From Odontesthes bonariensis (taxonomy: Eukaryota > Chordata > Actinopteri > Atheriniformes > Atherinopsidae): 64,000 nt of DNA. Made by a program: the position numbers and the translations under genes. Location: the NCBI RefSeq assembly GCF_027942865.1, contig NC_134528.1, positions 25,196,586 through 25,260,585 on the forward strand, in the 5' to 3' direction. Each line of letters starts with the position of its first letter. Position 1 is the stretch's first letter. This document shows, piece after piece, positions 34,439 to 47,820 of the stretch. Under the pieces are notes generated by a model. The model made no database searches and was not told the origin of the DNA. It worked only from the letters and a program-made list of their open reading frames with translations.

Positions 34439-37400
34439 AAGGGACAAATACGTGGCCTTGGATGCAGTACTGCACAACTCAGACTTGAGGTGTTTATACA
34501 TGCGGCAACTTTTGGCCACAACTCCTGCTTTGTGTGTTGATATATCGCTACTTTTTTTTTCTTTCTTTCATGTGGAAAAGAAAATCAAAGATTGACAAGG
34601 ATTCCATTTCTTGTTTTGACGTCGACCGTTTTTTGAGTAAAAGCATGAGCAGAATGACATTTCAAACCAATTAAATGTTCCAAAATGTTCCAAATTTCCC
34701 ACCAGGGAAATTTAGATATGAAAGTAGCACCTATTTAAGACAAGGAGTTTGAGGTTTTATGGGACTTTTTCCGCACAAAAGCTGGCTGAGTGAAATAGTT
34801 TCCGAATGTTCATGTGTTTTGATTCACAATGAAGGTATTGCATTTTTTAATTATGTGAGCCTGGTTTCCATAAGAGTTTCATACTTTAGACCAACAGATT
34901 GTGCCTTTTTTTTAAAATTTTTATCTATATAGCAGCAAAGATTGGCACACCTTGAATGGCCCCTTCCACTGAGAGACTGTTTCTATTAAATTTTGCTTCT
35001 CACTGTTGCTTAAACTTTACTGTGTACCTGTAAACAGAATGCATTTCACCACAACTGGTTCAGGAGCCAGTTCTGGTCCAATAGGTCAGTTCCTGCTGAC
35101 CAGTTTCATCATGCTTTTTTTAATCAGGGGTCAGTAGCACAGCTGAAGGAGGCCTGTTGCTTCGGTTGCATCTGATCTTCTTTTTCCTTTTATTTATTGT
35201 TGTCCACTTAACGTGTTTGTGCAGCGAAGTGCCATTCCAGATGTGCAAGTTGTCAGTTCCATAGACACTAATCCCCCCTCAATACCGTCAGAGATGCAGG
35301 CCTTTGAACTGAGCGCTGATAACAACCCAGATGGTTCCTCTTTTGTCTTGGGAATGTGGCGTCCATGTGGAATGTGAAAAAGTCCATTTTAAATCCATTT
35401 AAGTCCATTTTAACTCTGGCTCATAGAAGATGGTGGCAGTTCTGGATAATGTATGGCTTCTTCTTTGCATGATAGAGCTTTAACCTGCATTTGTGGATGG
35501 CACGTTGTACTGTGTTCACAGACGGTGGAAGGGTTTCAGAGCTCATGCAGTGATTTTTGGGACAGAAACCTGTCTGTTTTTAATGCAGTGCTGCGCGAGT
35601 ACCCGGAGATCACGGGCATCCAATACTTAGTTTCGAATGTCCGGAGTCTTCAAACACAAGCGAAAGTGGTACAGGCAGTCTTTAGATACCAGATGTCATG
35701 AAAGTCAAATAAGTGCACAGCGACATTCACTGTCTAACTGCAGGTGGTACTTTACGCAGGGCGTTTTCTATTTCACCAAATGTTTGATCAAACATCAACA
35801 GAACATTTGAAAATACACACAAAACCATCAGAATTTAAAAAAAAAAAAAGTTTTGCGCGCGTGATGCTGTGGCCTCAACGTGTGAAGAGTTTTGTGGCTC
35901 CAGTGGCACAGCCAGTAAATCATGTTCCACTGTGATGCAGATGCCACGGTTTGAAACCCCTGGTGGTCAAACACTGCTCACCAGAATTGTAACAATCTAT
36001 GAATAAGGTTTGATTTGAAATGCTTAGCATTTTGCTTGGACCCCAGTCGTTGCAATACTGTATTTTCTGGGTTGTTTCCAGTCCAGCTGCTGCTCCTGCC
36101 GTGTTTCCTGTGATTAGCTAATTTCACAGTCTAAACTCCAGCTGTCTGGTTAAAACGGTAGCAGGACTACATGGATGGGACAGCTTTGCAAGGTTTTCCA
36201 GTGGCGCTACAAGAAATTCCATTCATTAGCCTATAACAGAGGGAAAATACTTTGAGTTGTTGACATTAACTGAGTAGTAATAAGGCAGTCTGGGTTATCT
36301 AATACACTATGAAAACATTTTAATGAAAACAGCCATTAACCCAAGTTAGGGTTACAGTTCTTACATCCAGGCCAAACTATCGGGTAATTAAATGGCAGCT
36401 TCATCATTAATAGACATTTGCTACATGTTCCAGTGGCTATAATATTATCTTCAGGAATTACACTGTGACTGCTGTGCCAATGTCCCACCCATTTTAAACA
36501 CTTCCTGTGTGGGTCCAACCTGGCGGCTGCAGCTCAGTGGCTCTCTGTCTGAGCAGTTTACCATGACAACCCAGTTGCCAACGACAACAAGACAGCCAGA
36601 CTGCTAAACATTGATTTAGCCATATGTCCGTAACCGTGGAGCCCGTGTGCGGAAGTTTGTGTCAAGACTGGCGATATCATCATGTGACATTTACGCCAGC
36701 AGTCACACAGTTCACAGTTTTTTTCCTGGGGTGAACTAAACACATCCCAGCTCTTTTTTACAAACCCAAATTGCAACGGTAGGAGAATTGAATTAAAAAA
36801 AAGTAAACCCAATAAACCTCAGTAATTCTCACATTTACTTTGACATGAATGTGCTTGCAGATAGTATTGATCTGTCTCCAACACGTCTGTTGGAGTCTGT
36901 ATGCCTCCAGACCCGTGCAAATTTAGAGCTTGTAATGAGGTAAATTAATAAATACAATTACTTTATTTTAAACATGTGATTGTCATCATGAGTCAGTACA
37001 AAGCAGTGTCCGTGAAAGGTTGCGTCTTTGAGGAGCAAAAAGGGCAAAGAATCTCAAGTTTGTGAGAAAGTGACTGAAATGTTTAAAAACAATGTAACTC
37101 AAATATTAGCGGGGATTTTCATATGTCTCCCTCTATGGTGCAGAATATCAAACAATTTAAGGACTATGGAGGACTTTTAGTGTGTTTTGGTCAAGGGGGC
37201 AAGCCGAAGCTGGATCTTTCATCACTGCATTCATCTATAGCTGATATAACCACATTGGCATTAGATCGATGCCGAGAACCATAATATGGAGTTACATTCA
37301 CAAATACCCTCTAAACATTTACTGTAGCCTTACGTTAACCTTGTCCAGGTTCAGGATCAACTTCTCTGGGCTCGGAGGCATCTAGGGTGGACCATCACAC

Positions 37401-37458
37401 ATTGGAAACATGTATTGTTTTTAGACCAATCAGTACTCTAGCTCTTTATCGGAAGAAA

Positions 37459-37975
37459 TGGACACTCTGCTCAGGACCAAAAACGAAGAGGATCATCCAG
37501 ACTGTTGTCAGCAACAAGTCCAAAAGCCAGGCTCTGTGATGGGTTTGGGGTCATATCAGTGACGCTGCCTTCAAGACGACATCTTTCCCAGGTACATCGG
37601 TTTCGCACGGGTCTGCCTGCAGTCCTGACCTGACCCCAAGGGGAGAATGTGTGGAGAATTTTGAAACGAAAAATGCAATGGAAACCCTTTACTGCTGCCG
37701 ACATGTTTGCAGGAAGAACGGGACAAAATACTGCAACAGCTAAAATGCTTTATCAGTTTGGTAGCCTCAATGCCAGAATATCTTTTAAGTTACATTACAA
37801 AGCAGTAAAAGCTTTACTGTCCCAGCTCTCTTTTGGAATGTGTTGCAAGGCAAAAAATGCAAAAATGGATGTATGCTCACAAATGAAACAGACACAGCAT
37901 GAGATATCTTTAGTCCATACTGTCTGCAGTGAAATAAAAGTCATTGTTAATGTTGGAATCACTATGATTTTTTTC
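37459..37975 (+). mobile_element. Decayed Tc1/mariner-superfamily transposon
   Basis: The text includes GAGGATCATCCAGACTGTTG, the CCTGCAGTCCTGACCTGACC segment (CSPDL-type catalytic motif), GAATGTGTGGAGAATTTTGA and the end-like TGTCCCAGCTCTCTTTTGGA followed by ATGTGTTGCA. These are recognisable in order, but with deletions and stops. The element is a relic. Confidence 0.65.
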
Positions 37976-38212
37976 CCCCTCTTTACTGATTTGGGATTAG
38001 ACAGGACACCAATGGGCACAATCTGCCGTAATAGAAAACAAGCGAGTCTCTGGGATTCAACTGTGTTGAGAAAGTGGCGCTTGGAGATAATAGGAATGTG
38101 TATTCTGTTCAAAAAAGCTTTATTGGAGACCGTCATGACAAGGTTAGGAATAGGACAAGTCTGATGCATTCAGCCAGTGGTTGTGATCACGGTCAGCTAT
38201 TAGAAACTGTGA

Positions 38213-38952
38213 ATAATATGGCAAGGATTTTAACATTTAAAAGCCAGACTGGATATGTGTTGCAGATATCTGTAATTCAGTTTTGCCTAGTCAAAAAGAA
38301 CATTTCAGATATCCGCAACTACATTCTTGCTAGGACAAATGACGTCACTTTTGCCATTCATGTGTATGGGGTTTGTCAATACAGATATCTACAATTCAGT
38401 TGCAGATATCCGCTACGTAATTACGGATATCTGTAACTGAATTACGACGAGTAGTAATTCCAGTTTGAGATATCTACAACGTCATTTTGACTAGTCATAA
38501 TTCCAGTTACAGATATCTTTAATTTACCTCAATTAAAGATCTTAAATTATGTTTTGACTGGGCGAAATGACATTGTTGATATCTCAAACTGGAATTCTAA
38601 TTGTCGTAATTCAGCTTCAGATATCTGTAATAACGTAGCGGATATCTACAACTAAATTGTAGATATTTGTAATCACAAACCCCATACACATGAATGGCAA
38701 AAGTGACGTCATTTGTCTTAGCAAGAATGTAGTTGTGGATATATTCAGTTTTGCCTAGGCACAACTGAATTACAGATATCTCTATATTTTGTTTCGACCA
38801 GTCACAATTACGTTACAGATATCTTGAATGAAAAATCCAACTATTCAAAATGTAATCACGACTTGTCAGAAAGACATTGTTGATATCTACACTGTTAATT
38901 CTGGATAATCAAACTTAGCTTTTAAATGTTAAAATGGCTTGTCATAGAATAA
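38213..38952. mobile_element. Foldback element, about 0.74 kb long inverted repeat
   Basis: The left outer sequence ATTTTAACATTTAAAAGC (38228-38245) returns inverted as GCTTTTAAATGTTAAAAT near 38918-38935. Further in, GACGTCACTTTTGCCATTCA at 38342 mirrors TGAATGGCAAAAGTGACGTC, and TGTGTATGGGGTTTGT mirrors ACAAACCCCATACACA. The arms meet near 38532 with almost no spacer (TTTAATT/AATTAAA). Many short GATATC-centred units (AGATATCTGTAATTC and variants) recur in both arms. No coding frame is convincing. Confidence 0.85.
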
Positions 38953-41410
38953 TGCCCATTGGTTGTAAACAAATATGATTTGTTACACATGTGTTAGCAC
39001 CCAAGCTACTTCTTTTCCATGCTCTCGGCCCTTATTTAAAGCTAAGCTAACTGCCTCTGGCTAGCATCTATTTAATGGATTTTGGGAGCATAAAGCCTTT
39101 TTTTTTATAATGTCTCCCAAGTCAGTGTCAGGTGGGACTGAAGTCTATGTGAGTGAAAATGTAAGACATTTGGGAGATGGCGTTTGAAAGCAGAAGCTCT
39201 TGAACCCACTCCGTCTCTTATCTCTGCTTAAGGCTAGCATTTTGTAGAAACACTAGCTGGGATGAGCGTTTTGTCTTTTCATCATTTTTATTTACTTTGC
39301 TTGTTCTTTGTTTAGCTATATGAATGTGTGTGGGTCATGTGACAGAGTGGCCCCCTGTCCGGGGTGGACCTCAGCGGGGACAGGCCACAGCCACAGGATT
39401 GAGCAGCTTTAGAGAAGACACAGATGTGTTGAATGGTTGTACTACAAGATCTCTGACGCTTTTACATTTGTTGTTATTGTGACATTATAGCAGCATGATA
39501 ATAATAATCAGTAGAGTACTCTTCTAATGGAAGAGAGAGGGACAGTGGCAGCACTACCAAAATATCTAACTATTCCTTATATTTGCAGTCAGTCTGTAAA
39601 AAATATTTTTTAATTGGCTTCGGCCGCTTCTTTCTAGTTAAAGGATGATGTCCTCTTACTGGGTTTAAATCTCACCTTTTCTCATTTAATGGAAGTGCTC
39701 CATCTGCTGGAGTAAAGTTCATTTTCATAACCGTATGCCTGTCTGAATGGTAATTCAACAGCATCTTGCATTATGCTTATGTTGATGGCATCATGTTTAA
39801 ATTGTTTTAAAGGCCCCAAAAACCTGTGACTATCGGTCAGTCAATCATGCTTAAACAGCTACTTTTGGTTTGACTTTGTTTGTTTTTCATTCAACAATCA
39901 GGATTTAGCATCAGTGGGATCAGAATGTGACAGTAGGTGGGATGCTGGGATGAAAAGTGAGTGTAGTCCTACAGAAGACAGAGAGGAGTGAACACTGAGA
40001 ATAATCCAAACACTGCCGTGATTTCAGATTCATCTGTATTGACGTCATCATCATCAATGAAACAACTCTCACTATGATGTAAGGACTAACATGACAATGT
40101 GTCTTCAAAACAAGATGCAAAAAAGTAAATCAAAGTGTTTTATAAATTACAATCCTGTCACATTACAATCCTCGAAAGCAGCAATAATTACGTCTACGGC
40201 GACTCGGTATGTTCAACAGTACAAATAAATAAGAGAACAGCTGTAAGACTGAGGTTTGAAAAGAACCCTGCCTGGATGCAGATCAGCCTGCCCCAGCTAT
40301 GTTAACAGCGGCGGTGTTCACTGAGAGTTTGTGTGAGATCTGTATGCATATTTGTTGTTAACAGCACTTTGTAGATTCAGGTTTACCAGGGTTTTAAGTG
40401 CCGGAGGTTCAAACTTCACAGCGTCCTCAATGAAAACATCACAATTCCACACGCAGGGTAAGCCACTGTCATCAAAACTGTACATTCAATAAATGAACAA
40501 TGCATCGTCTTTGTTAAGCAACCAGTGAAATGACTCTAGATTACATAATTACAGTAAATTACAGGCAGAATGAACCATTCACAAGACAAAATTCAGGGAA
40601 GAGGGGATCTTGTTGCAAGGGAAGGGTCCACATGGCTGAGGAAAAGAGAGGGGGGGTCTGGTATGATAATGTACAGCACAAGTTTGGTAGGCGCAATAGG
40701 GATGACATCATCTACTTAGTCCTTGGATCACACTATGGGGGTCCTTGCAGTTCTCTACACATAGACTGGAATCCCCCTGGCTTCCTCTTTGTTGTCTTCG
40801 TCTTTTCTTATCTCGGGATGTTCCAAAACCCCCTTCTGACCCCAAACCCATCGACGCCCACCATGGTCTCTTCTCACATGTTGCAGGGACTGTCTCTGAT
40901 CTCACTGAGACTGGGCCAGTCCAGTTGAGTTGCCACTTCCTGCGGGCTTCAAGGCTTATGTTTAAAATGGGCCTCAACTGTAGAGACAAACAAGTAAAAT
41001 GAGGCGCGGTCATGGGGAATGCATTCTCATGTTGCCATGTAATTCAATTCATACCCCCTCGTCCCCAAATACATCTACAAGGTTTACATCAGAACGCTTC
41101 ATTTTCAACCTGTAAACTGTTCACAATGTGATACTTCTATTGTCATTTTGCTGTATATTTCTTAAACTTATTACAGGCATATTAACACTTTAATTTTGGA
41201 CATACAAATACAATTATTAAGATAGCCACTTAAGTTTGCTTTCGAATTAAATGGTTTTGTGTTGTGGAAAGATACTTTCCCACCATTGAGTTGTAGCTCC
41301 TAATAAACACTGGAAATTTGAAACAGCCCTTTTTTTGTTTATGTTAGCTTTAGAATTTAGATAAAGTTAGATAAGAATTCATGAAATTCCACACAGCAAA
41401 TGCTCCAGGA

Positions 41411-41650
41411 TCATGAATAACCTGCATATTCCTGCGGCCTCATTGGCCTGTTGATGACTCTCTGGAAAGCGGCTATCCAATCGCGTTGCTCGGCCTCAGT
41501 CTCGCAGGCAAATAGGAACTTCCTGTCTGGTGTGATGATAGTGATGCCGTGGTTCCAGTGGCAGCCCTGTGTGGACGGGGGCAGCCCGGCCAGGACGGTG
41601 TAGCTGTTCTCTTTGCTGCCAATGAACACCTCACCTCGGGCGTAGGCGTC
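41411..41650 (-). CDS. adap1: adap1 terminal exon (PH2 C-terminal half)
   Basis: The acceptor is GTCTCCCAG. It encodes DAYARGEVFIGSKENSY, then HGITIITPDRKFLFACETE and AFQRVINRPMRPQEYAGYS before TGA. 79 residues, phase 0. Confidence 0.96.
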   Translation of the reverse strand, partial: DAYARGEVFIGSKENSYTVLAGLPPSTQGCHWNHGITIITPDRKFLFACETEAEQRDWIAAFQRVINRPMRPQEYAGYS

Positions 41651-44600
41651 CTGGGAGACGGACAGACACGCCAACAAACTGAGTTCAACAAATCAAATCA
41701 AAGGTCAGAAGGAATCAAGTCTCTTCTTACCAGAGGGTCCTTGAAATACATGAGCCGCCTGTCATCCATGGTAAACCACCTCTTCTTGAAGCCCTCTGTG
41801 TGCTGGAGCAGAAGAGGGATGAAAAAAAAAAAATTATCAAGAGAAATTAAAGGCAAATTTAGTCTTTGCATTTCACATTTTAACAGCTCTGCAGGTTTTA
41901 TGAAAAATATGAAGTGATGCATGGTTGTTTTTCATGATAACTTGTAACAAAATTAACCTAAAATTTTTTTTTTTTATTGTTCAATATCTATGGGTTGGTT
42001 TGAACACTATTCACACCATTTGGTTGCTTAAGTACATTTTGGAGTCCTTGACACTCCAGAAGAGGGGTGAATTTTGACTTGATTAAATTTTGAAAAACAT
42101 CAGAGAGGATAAACTCTTTGAACTGAACCTCAACTGACAGAAGGAGGATAGTAAATCTTTATAGATCTAATGCTGATGCCCAGTCTTCCAGAGGAACCCC
42201 GTGTACACTTACACTGCTTTCAACACCTTAATGGTGTCAGTTTGGAGCTTTCTGCCTCTTCTCAAATTAAGTTGTGTACACCCGTTACGCAGCAAACCAC
42301 AGCTTGTGCACTCAAACACAATAAACTTAATAGACTCAATAAAGTTAATCTGACCACTACCAGCGAAATATTTAAAGGATAAGAAAGAAGAGAAAAAAAG
42401 ACACTTGCAATCTCAAAACTGTATTATGCCTTTGAAAAAGGCCTGGAAAATCACCATTAATAATTCATGAGCGGGACTTTCAGCAAGCTGCTTACATACA
42501 GTTTGCAGTGTTGGAAACGTGTTGCCGATAGGTTGTAAAAAACTGTTCAGTACTCATTCTGGGCTGGCGCAACACAATGGTACAAGTACAAGATATTTTT
42601 TACAAGGTTAGTCTATCCAAAGACAGTTTGGTCAGATTTGAACCGGTAGAGCACTGAAACTGGGGTGGAACCAAGTATTTATCGGCCTATCAATGCTTCT
42701 TTCACTTCAGACAGGTGCTGGTATCCAGCAAGAACAACACAAACCTTTGGACCAGTTTTCTCCATGAAGCCCTCTTTCATAAAGTTTCGTGTCAGTTTTG
42801 GCACCAACTGGAGAGCAGAAAAAGATATCCATGTAACGATAAACGTGTGCATGAAAAATGAAAAGTACATTTCTTCTAGTAGGTACAGTTGGATTGAAAT
42901 TGCAGGCTTAAGGATCGACACTCCACGATGAATGAGATTTCTGTTTTACAGCAACTTTGAAATTTGCGTAGTTTCTTGCTTTCAAGTACTGCTTTGGAAA
43001 TGCACAAAGAAAAATGCAATTTTATAATTATTGTTTAAAGGCAAGCTAGATAGCGGGGTTCACCTCTTCATCACTTGCTCCGGGGAAGGCCACCTGCAGG
43101 TAGTGGAACCTGGCTGCTCTGATAGCGTTGAACCAGTCGACCATCTCCTGTGGAAAAACAAACTCTCTCAGTGGCAACACGTTCTGCTGGACTTTTGAGA
43201 TTTTAATGTCCTCTTTCCTTTGCCAGCGATGGCATATTTTACACACGGTAAGCTGCAGTCAACAGCCTCTGTGCTGTGTGGCTGCTGCTGATAACTCCAC
43301 CACAGACAGGAGTGACAGCGACACTGACTGAACCCGGTGAACCTCCCTGTCACAGTTGTCAGTAACGCTGTTCAGCCAGCAGAGGGGGCAGTGCTCCCCT
43401 CACCCTGTCTCTCTTGCTTTCCTTCACTTCACTGAATCTCTATTAGTATCTGCCTCTTTTTTCCTCTTTAATATTCTCAGTTCTGATTAAATCTCTCTCT
43501 GCTTTTATTCTAATCGGAAATTCTAAAGATGAAGCAGAAAAATATGAGTCTCAGCAGCCTAAAATTCCAACTGAGACACAGAGGGTACGCAAAAAAAGTG
43601 GTAGAAATTAATACATCTTTATAAATTCAGCACATAGATGCATTATTATTAATTGCTTATACATTCATGAATGCTGAAAATGTCCAAGCACTTAATTGCA
43701 CCGGCTTAGAACACTGTCCACCAAAACATTTTCCAAAAACTGTCCAAAGAAAATCTTTGTGTTACTTTGGCATTTCCATATTTGGGATCAGTCAAATATT
43801 GTGCGTTATGTGAATCATCACAGCAACTCTCAGTTACTGTTACACAAGAAGAAAGCGGAGGCAGGAAGACTTTTGGATACTATGATGAAACATGATCAAA
43901 TCCAAGCTAAAAGCCAGAACTTTGCCCTTAGAGTAACAGTCCAAGACTCAAAGCAACACATGACATGACTGTATGTGCTGTTAAACAGGTATCTTCTGAT
44001 TGGACTGTGTCTGCTGACGCTTCTGAAAGTTTACATCTGTGGTTATGGGGGGAAAAAAATGGACATTAATGAACATTTTCTTGTCCGAGTTCGTTTACTA
44101 AAGCAGACAATGTGTATGCTACCTTTGATGCTCTGTGCTAGTTTGATCTAAGACCTGACATGGAGCAAATTAGAATAATTAGTTGGACTTACTACACATG
44201 CACTATACAGGTGGGTGTGGCAGTGTACCTTAGCGTCACTGTGGTAGACAAAAATGTTCCTTGTGCTGTTGTCTTTCAGGTAGGTGATCTGCAGGCCGCA
44301 GGGATTGCCAATTTTGGCCGGTTGAAAGGTGGCATTGAGGGTTTCAATTTTCATCATTGCCTTGGGATCCCTGGCCTTAATGGAAGCAGAATAGAACTTA
44401 GAGCATTGTAGAGAACATTGGCTTTTGAAAGCATTAAAATCCTGCTCCTGTAAACTCGCAGAAACCAGCTCTATCATCTTGCTTACATCCTGCTTGTTGA
44501 AATATTTGAGTGCTCCCTCCCTCTCTGACAGGACAAACTTTCGACTCAGGAACTGACCGTTGTCTCTTCCCCGTTTCCATAGAAACCCCTCTCGGTACCC

Positions 44601-47600
44601 TGAGAGACAAAAAAGTACAAAAAAAACAGCGTGTGGTAGGGAGAACAGAGATCAAACTGAAGAATGGTGAGATACTGTGACCGGTTGGTGTAGGATGATA
44701 CACTCAATTTGGGGCTGAAAAGAAAGATCGTTTGAAATCTCATCAACACAAAGAGGAAGAGAGAAAATACAGAAGACCAAGAAGAAACAAACAAGGGAGG
44801 GGAGAATTTAGCAGGAATTGTAGCATGAGTCAGCACATGTTTGTGTACATCAAACATCCCCTTTTCAGGGTATGCCGTCATGACTAGCAGCACTATACTT
44901 AGCCTGCGAAGGCTTCTTCGGTCTATTTCAGGAAATCGCCCACACTGCCCTCTTTTCTCCGTTATCTTTCTTTTCTGTCAGATTCTGAGGTCCGCTTAAT
45001 CTGCATCCATTTCTGTGGCTTGAATGTGAGGAAGTGACTCTTTTAAATTCAGATGTTTTATTATGTGGTAATTGTCAAACAAACTCAAACTCCATTACTA
45101 AAAATTTGAATAAAAAAAAAAAAAAAATACCATAAATGGGTCTGTGCCATTGATGACTATATGGAGGAGTGTAGCGGGACGTAATGAGTTTGAAAGGTTT
45201 TTCCACACACTTCTTCAGGAAGTGTGTCAGGGTCGGTTCTGTTGCTCAGTTTTAAGAAATGCATTTTTGGCGGTTGCTCAATTTCAGCAAAAATAAATTA
45301 ACTACAAATTAATAAATAAACAAAAAATCTGAATAGGAGTGCCAAGATATGTTCAGAGCCTTTCAAAGGCAGCATCGGACTCGGAGCCAACTAAAAATTA
45401 AAAGGCCAGAATGCAGGCATATTGGAAAGACTGGTTAGAGCCGGTTTCACTGGCTTAGGTAAGATAGGACCTCCAATGCGACGCGCTACATCTGTTGCAA
45501 AGAAAGGTAAGAACGCCTTTGTTGTCAGAGTGACAAGAAAGAATTAAAACTAACCGCTCCCTCTTGGCAACATTTCAGGCATTTCATGTCAGGCAGCAGC
45601 AAACTGAAGCACTGATGAGTCAGAGACCATAATAAGATTCTTCTAAAAAGATCAGAGAAGAGATGCCTTTTCACTCATAACCCTAACCCTAAATCATCCT
45701 CTTGAAAAAGAGCATGTTAAATGGAAATAAGTATACAAACACAGACACACACACTCATATATATCTGAATCGATAGCTATATCTAGATTGATCGAGCTGT
45801 TAACAGTTCTCTTAGAATTTAATTTGCTCACCTTCAGGTTTGTAAATGACCCATCCACTTATTGGGATTTTGTTGATCATGAATGAAATTATTATTATTT
45901 TTTAAATTGTGTACAGGCAGAAATCTGACGCCCATCCAAGGGCCATCATGAAATTAGCCAGGCTACAGTTGGGTACCCACGTTAGCCCTCATGTTACCCT
46001 ACCGGACGCCGCAAGTGTGTTGGCGGGGCCCACATCTAAAATAAAGAATACAAAAAGCCTGCAAGAGTAACTGCACCCCTATGGCCAACTACCAGTACTC
46101 TGCAGAATGTAAGACAGAAAATACTGTTTCATGTTAGAATGTAGTCAAAATGACGTCCTCATTGGTTTGTGAACTGCTGTTCTAAAGCCTCAGGTTTGAT
46201 CGTTAGCCGTTGCCATCTTTTTCTCTTTTGGAACCAGAAGTGACCATATTTGTACAAGAGGTGGAGCCTCAGAGTGATGTTGAGATCTGATTGGACAAAA
46301 AATAGCTTCTACGAGTTCTCATATCTGTTTCAGTATAAATCGGTTTGACAGTCACCATCAACACGCTGACCAGAAGGAGTGAATTACAGGGACAACATCA
46401 TAAGGAGCTTCATGAGAGAAACTGATGCTTTTTGAATGAGAGTCTATTTGAGGCAGAGATGACCTGAAGTTGCTTCTTCACCGGCTTAACATTTCAGACC
46501 TAGCAGGTACATCCATCTTTGCCTTAAACTACATATGGCACATGCAAAAACTATAAAGCAGGTTAGCAGAATTACTCAAGCCATTCTGTATTTGGCTAAC
46601 TGCTCCACTGTGTTCATTAGCTAGCTGCCGTTTGGTGTTGGGCAGGTCCACTGAACTAAAGAAGGCTCAACTTCCTGGCCAAGTTCCTGTAAACCGAAAG
46701 AGGGAAGCAATGGAAAAATCCTCACTGCACACATCACAAACATGGACCAGGACAAGAAGGCTCTGCAGTGGGCAAATTAAACAAGGTCAGTACTGTACCA
46801 TGTACCTGTATCAATGGCCTTGTTTTTCTGACTTGATAATTTAGTCATTCATATACAACCTCGTCAGTGTGTATGTGCGTAGTATAAAGGGACTGCAACT
46901 ATAATTTCACAATCCCATCTCTACTTGCACTGTAATAATTACACTGACTGATTTGAGGTCTACGAACAAAACAACACAGGTTCTGTGTTCATTCTCTGAG
47001 CATTCCAAAATAAGCTGCTGATATCAAAATAATGTGAAGAATATGGAAGTGGTGGAGCTTTGAGGTTAAATTCTGTTAGTCTCTTTATGATCCGTAATCA
47101 CAGACATCAACACCACAACTTGTTTACCTCATGTGACGTTTATCTTGAATCACAATCAAATGTCACATGAGGTGTTTTCATACTCGCTCATTTCATTTAC
47201 TCTGCTGCTCTCTTGTTCTGTACGTCGCCGATTTGCTCTCCTCTATCATGTAATCCTCTCTGCGCCATCTGTACTCTTGTGTCTGTGACTTTCTGACTGG
47301 AAACATTCACCTACACAGGCATTACCTCATTGATCAATAGCCCTCCTTGTCCCCACCCTCACCTCCTTCCCCATACACCCTTTCTTCTCCTGTCCTTTGC
47401 ACACCCGATCAATAGTGGCTACAGTGGAGGCCAGGTTACTGCCTATAGCTGATCTCAGCCCCCACACAAACACACACACGTTATTCACATGCCATGTTCC
47501 TCACGGTGACTGATGAAGTGAGCAGAAATGCTCAAATAGAGAACTGACCGTAACTGACTCGTACATTTACACTGTGTGTGTGTGTGCATCGTTCTTCATT

Positions 47601-47758
47601 GTATCAATAAAAAGGGTGAGGTCACTGAAAGCCAATCAGAGAAGACCATCTTCTCTAAGATGTGAAATGTATACTTAGACACATTCATGCATGGGCCCAT
47701 ACAAGTAAAGTACTAGCAGCTTCCACACACACACACACACACATGCACACACACGCAC

Positions 47759-47820
<62 letters not shown>

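Larger units (their letters stand above)
34439..41410. other. Convergent sox8/adap1 intergenic region
   Basis: Both 3' UTRs must lie here. Candidate sox8 poly(A) signals are ATTAAA near 34671 and 34985. A minus-strand AATAAA near 39286 could serve adap1. The region also holds a mariner-like relic (37459-37975) and a foldback element (38213-38952). No coding exon was recognised, and the reading frames in the region are short. Confidence 0.5.

Noticed and set aside
45670..45692. Telomere-like CCCTAA units
   Set aside because: Only two or three imperfect units; too short to mean anything. Similar text at 2248-2270.
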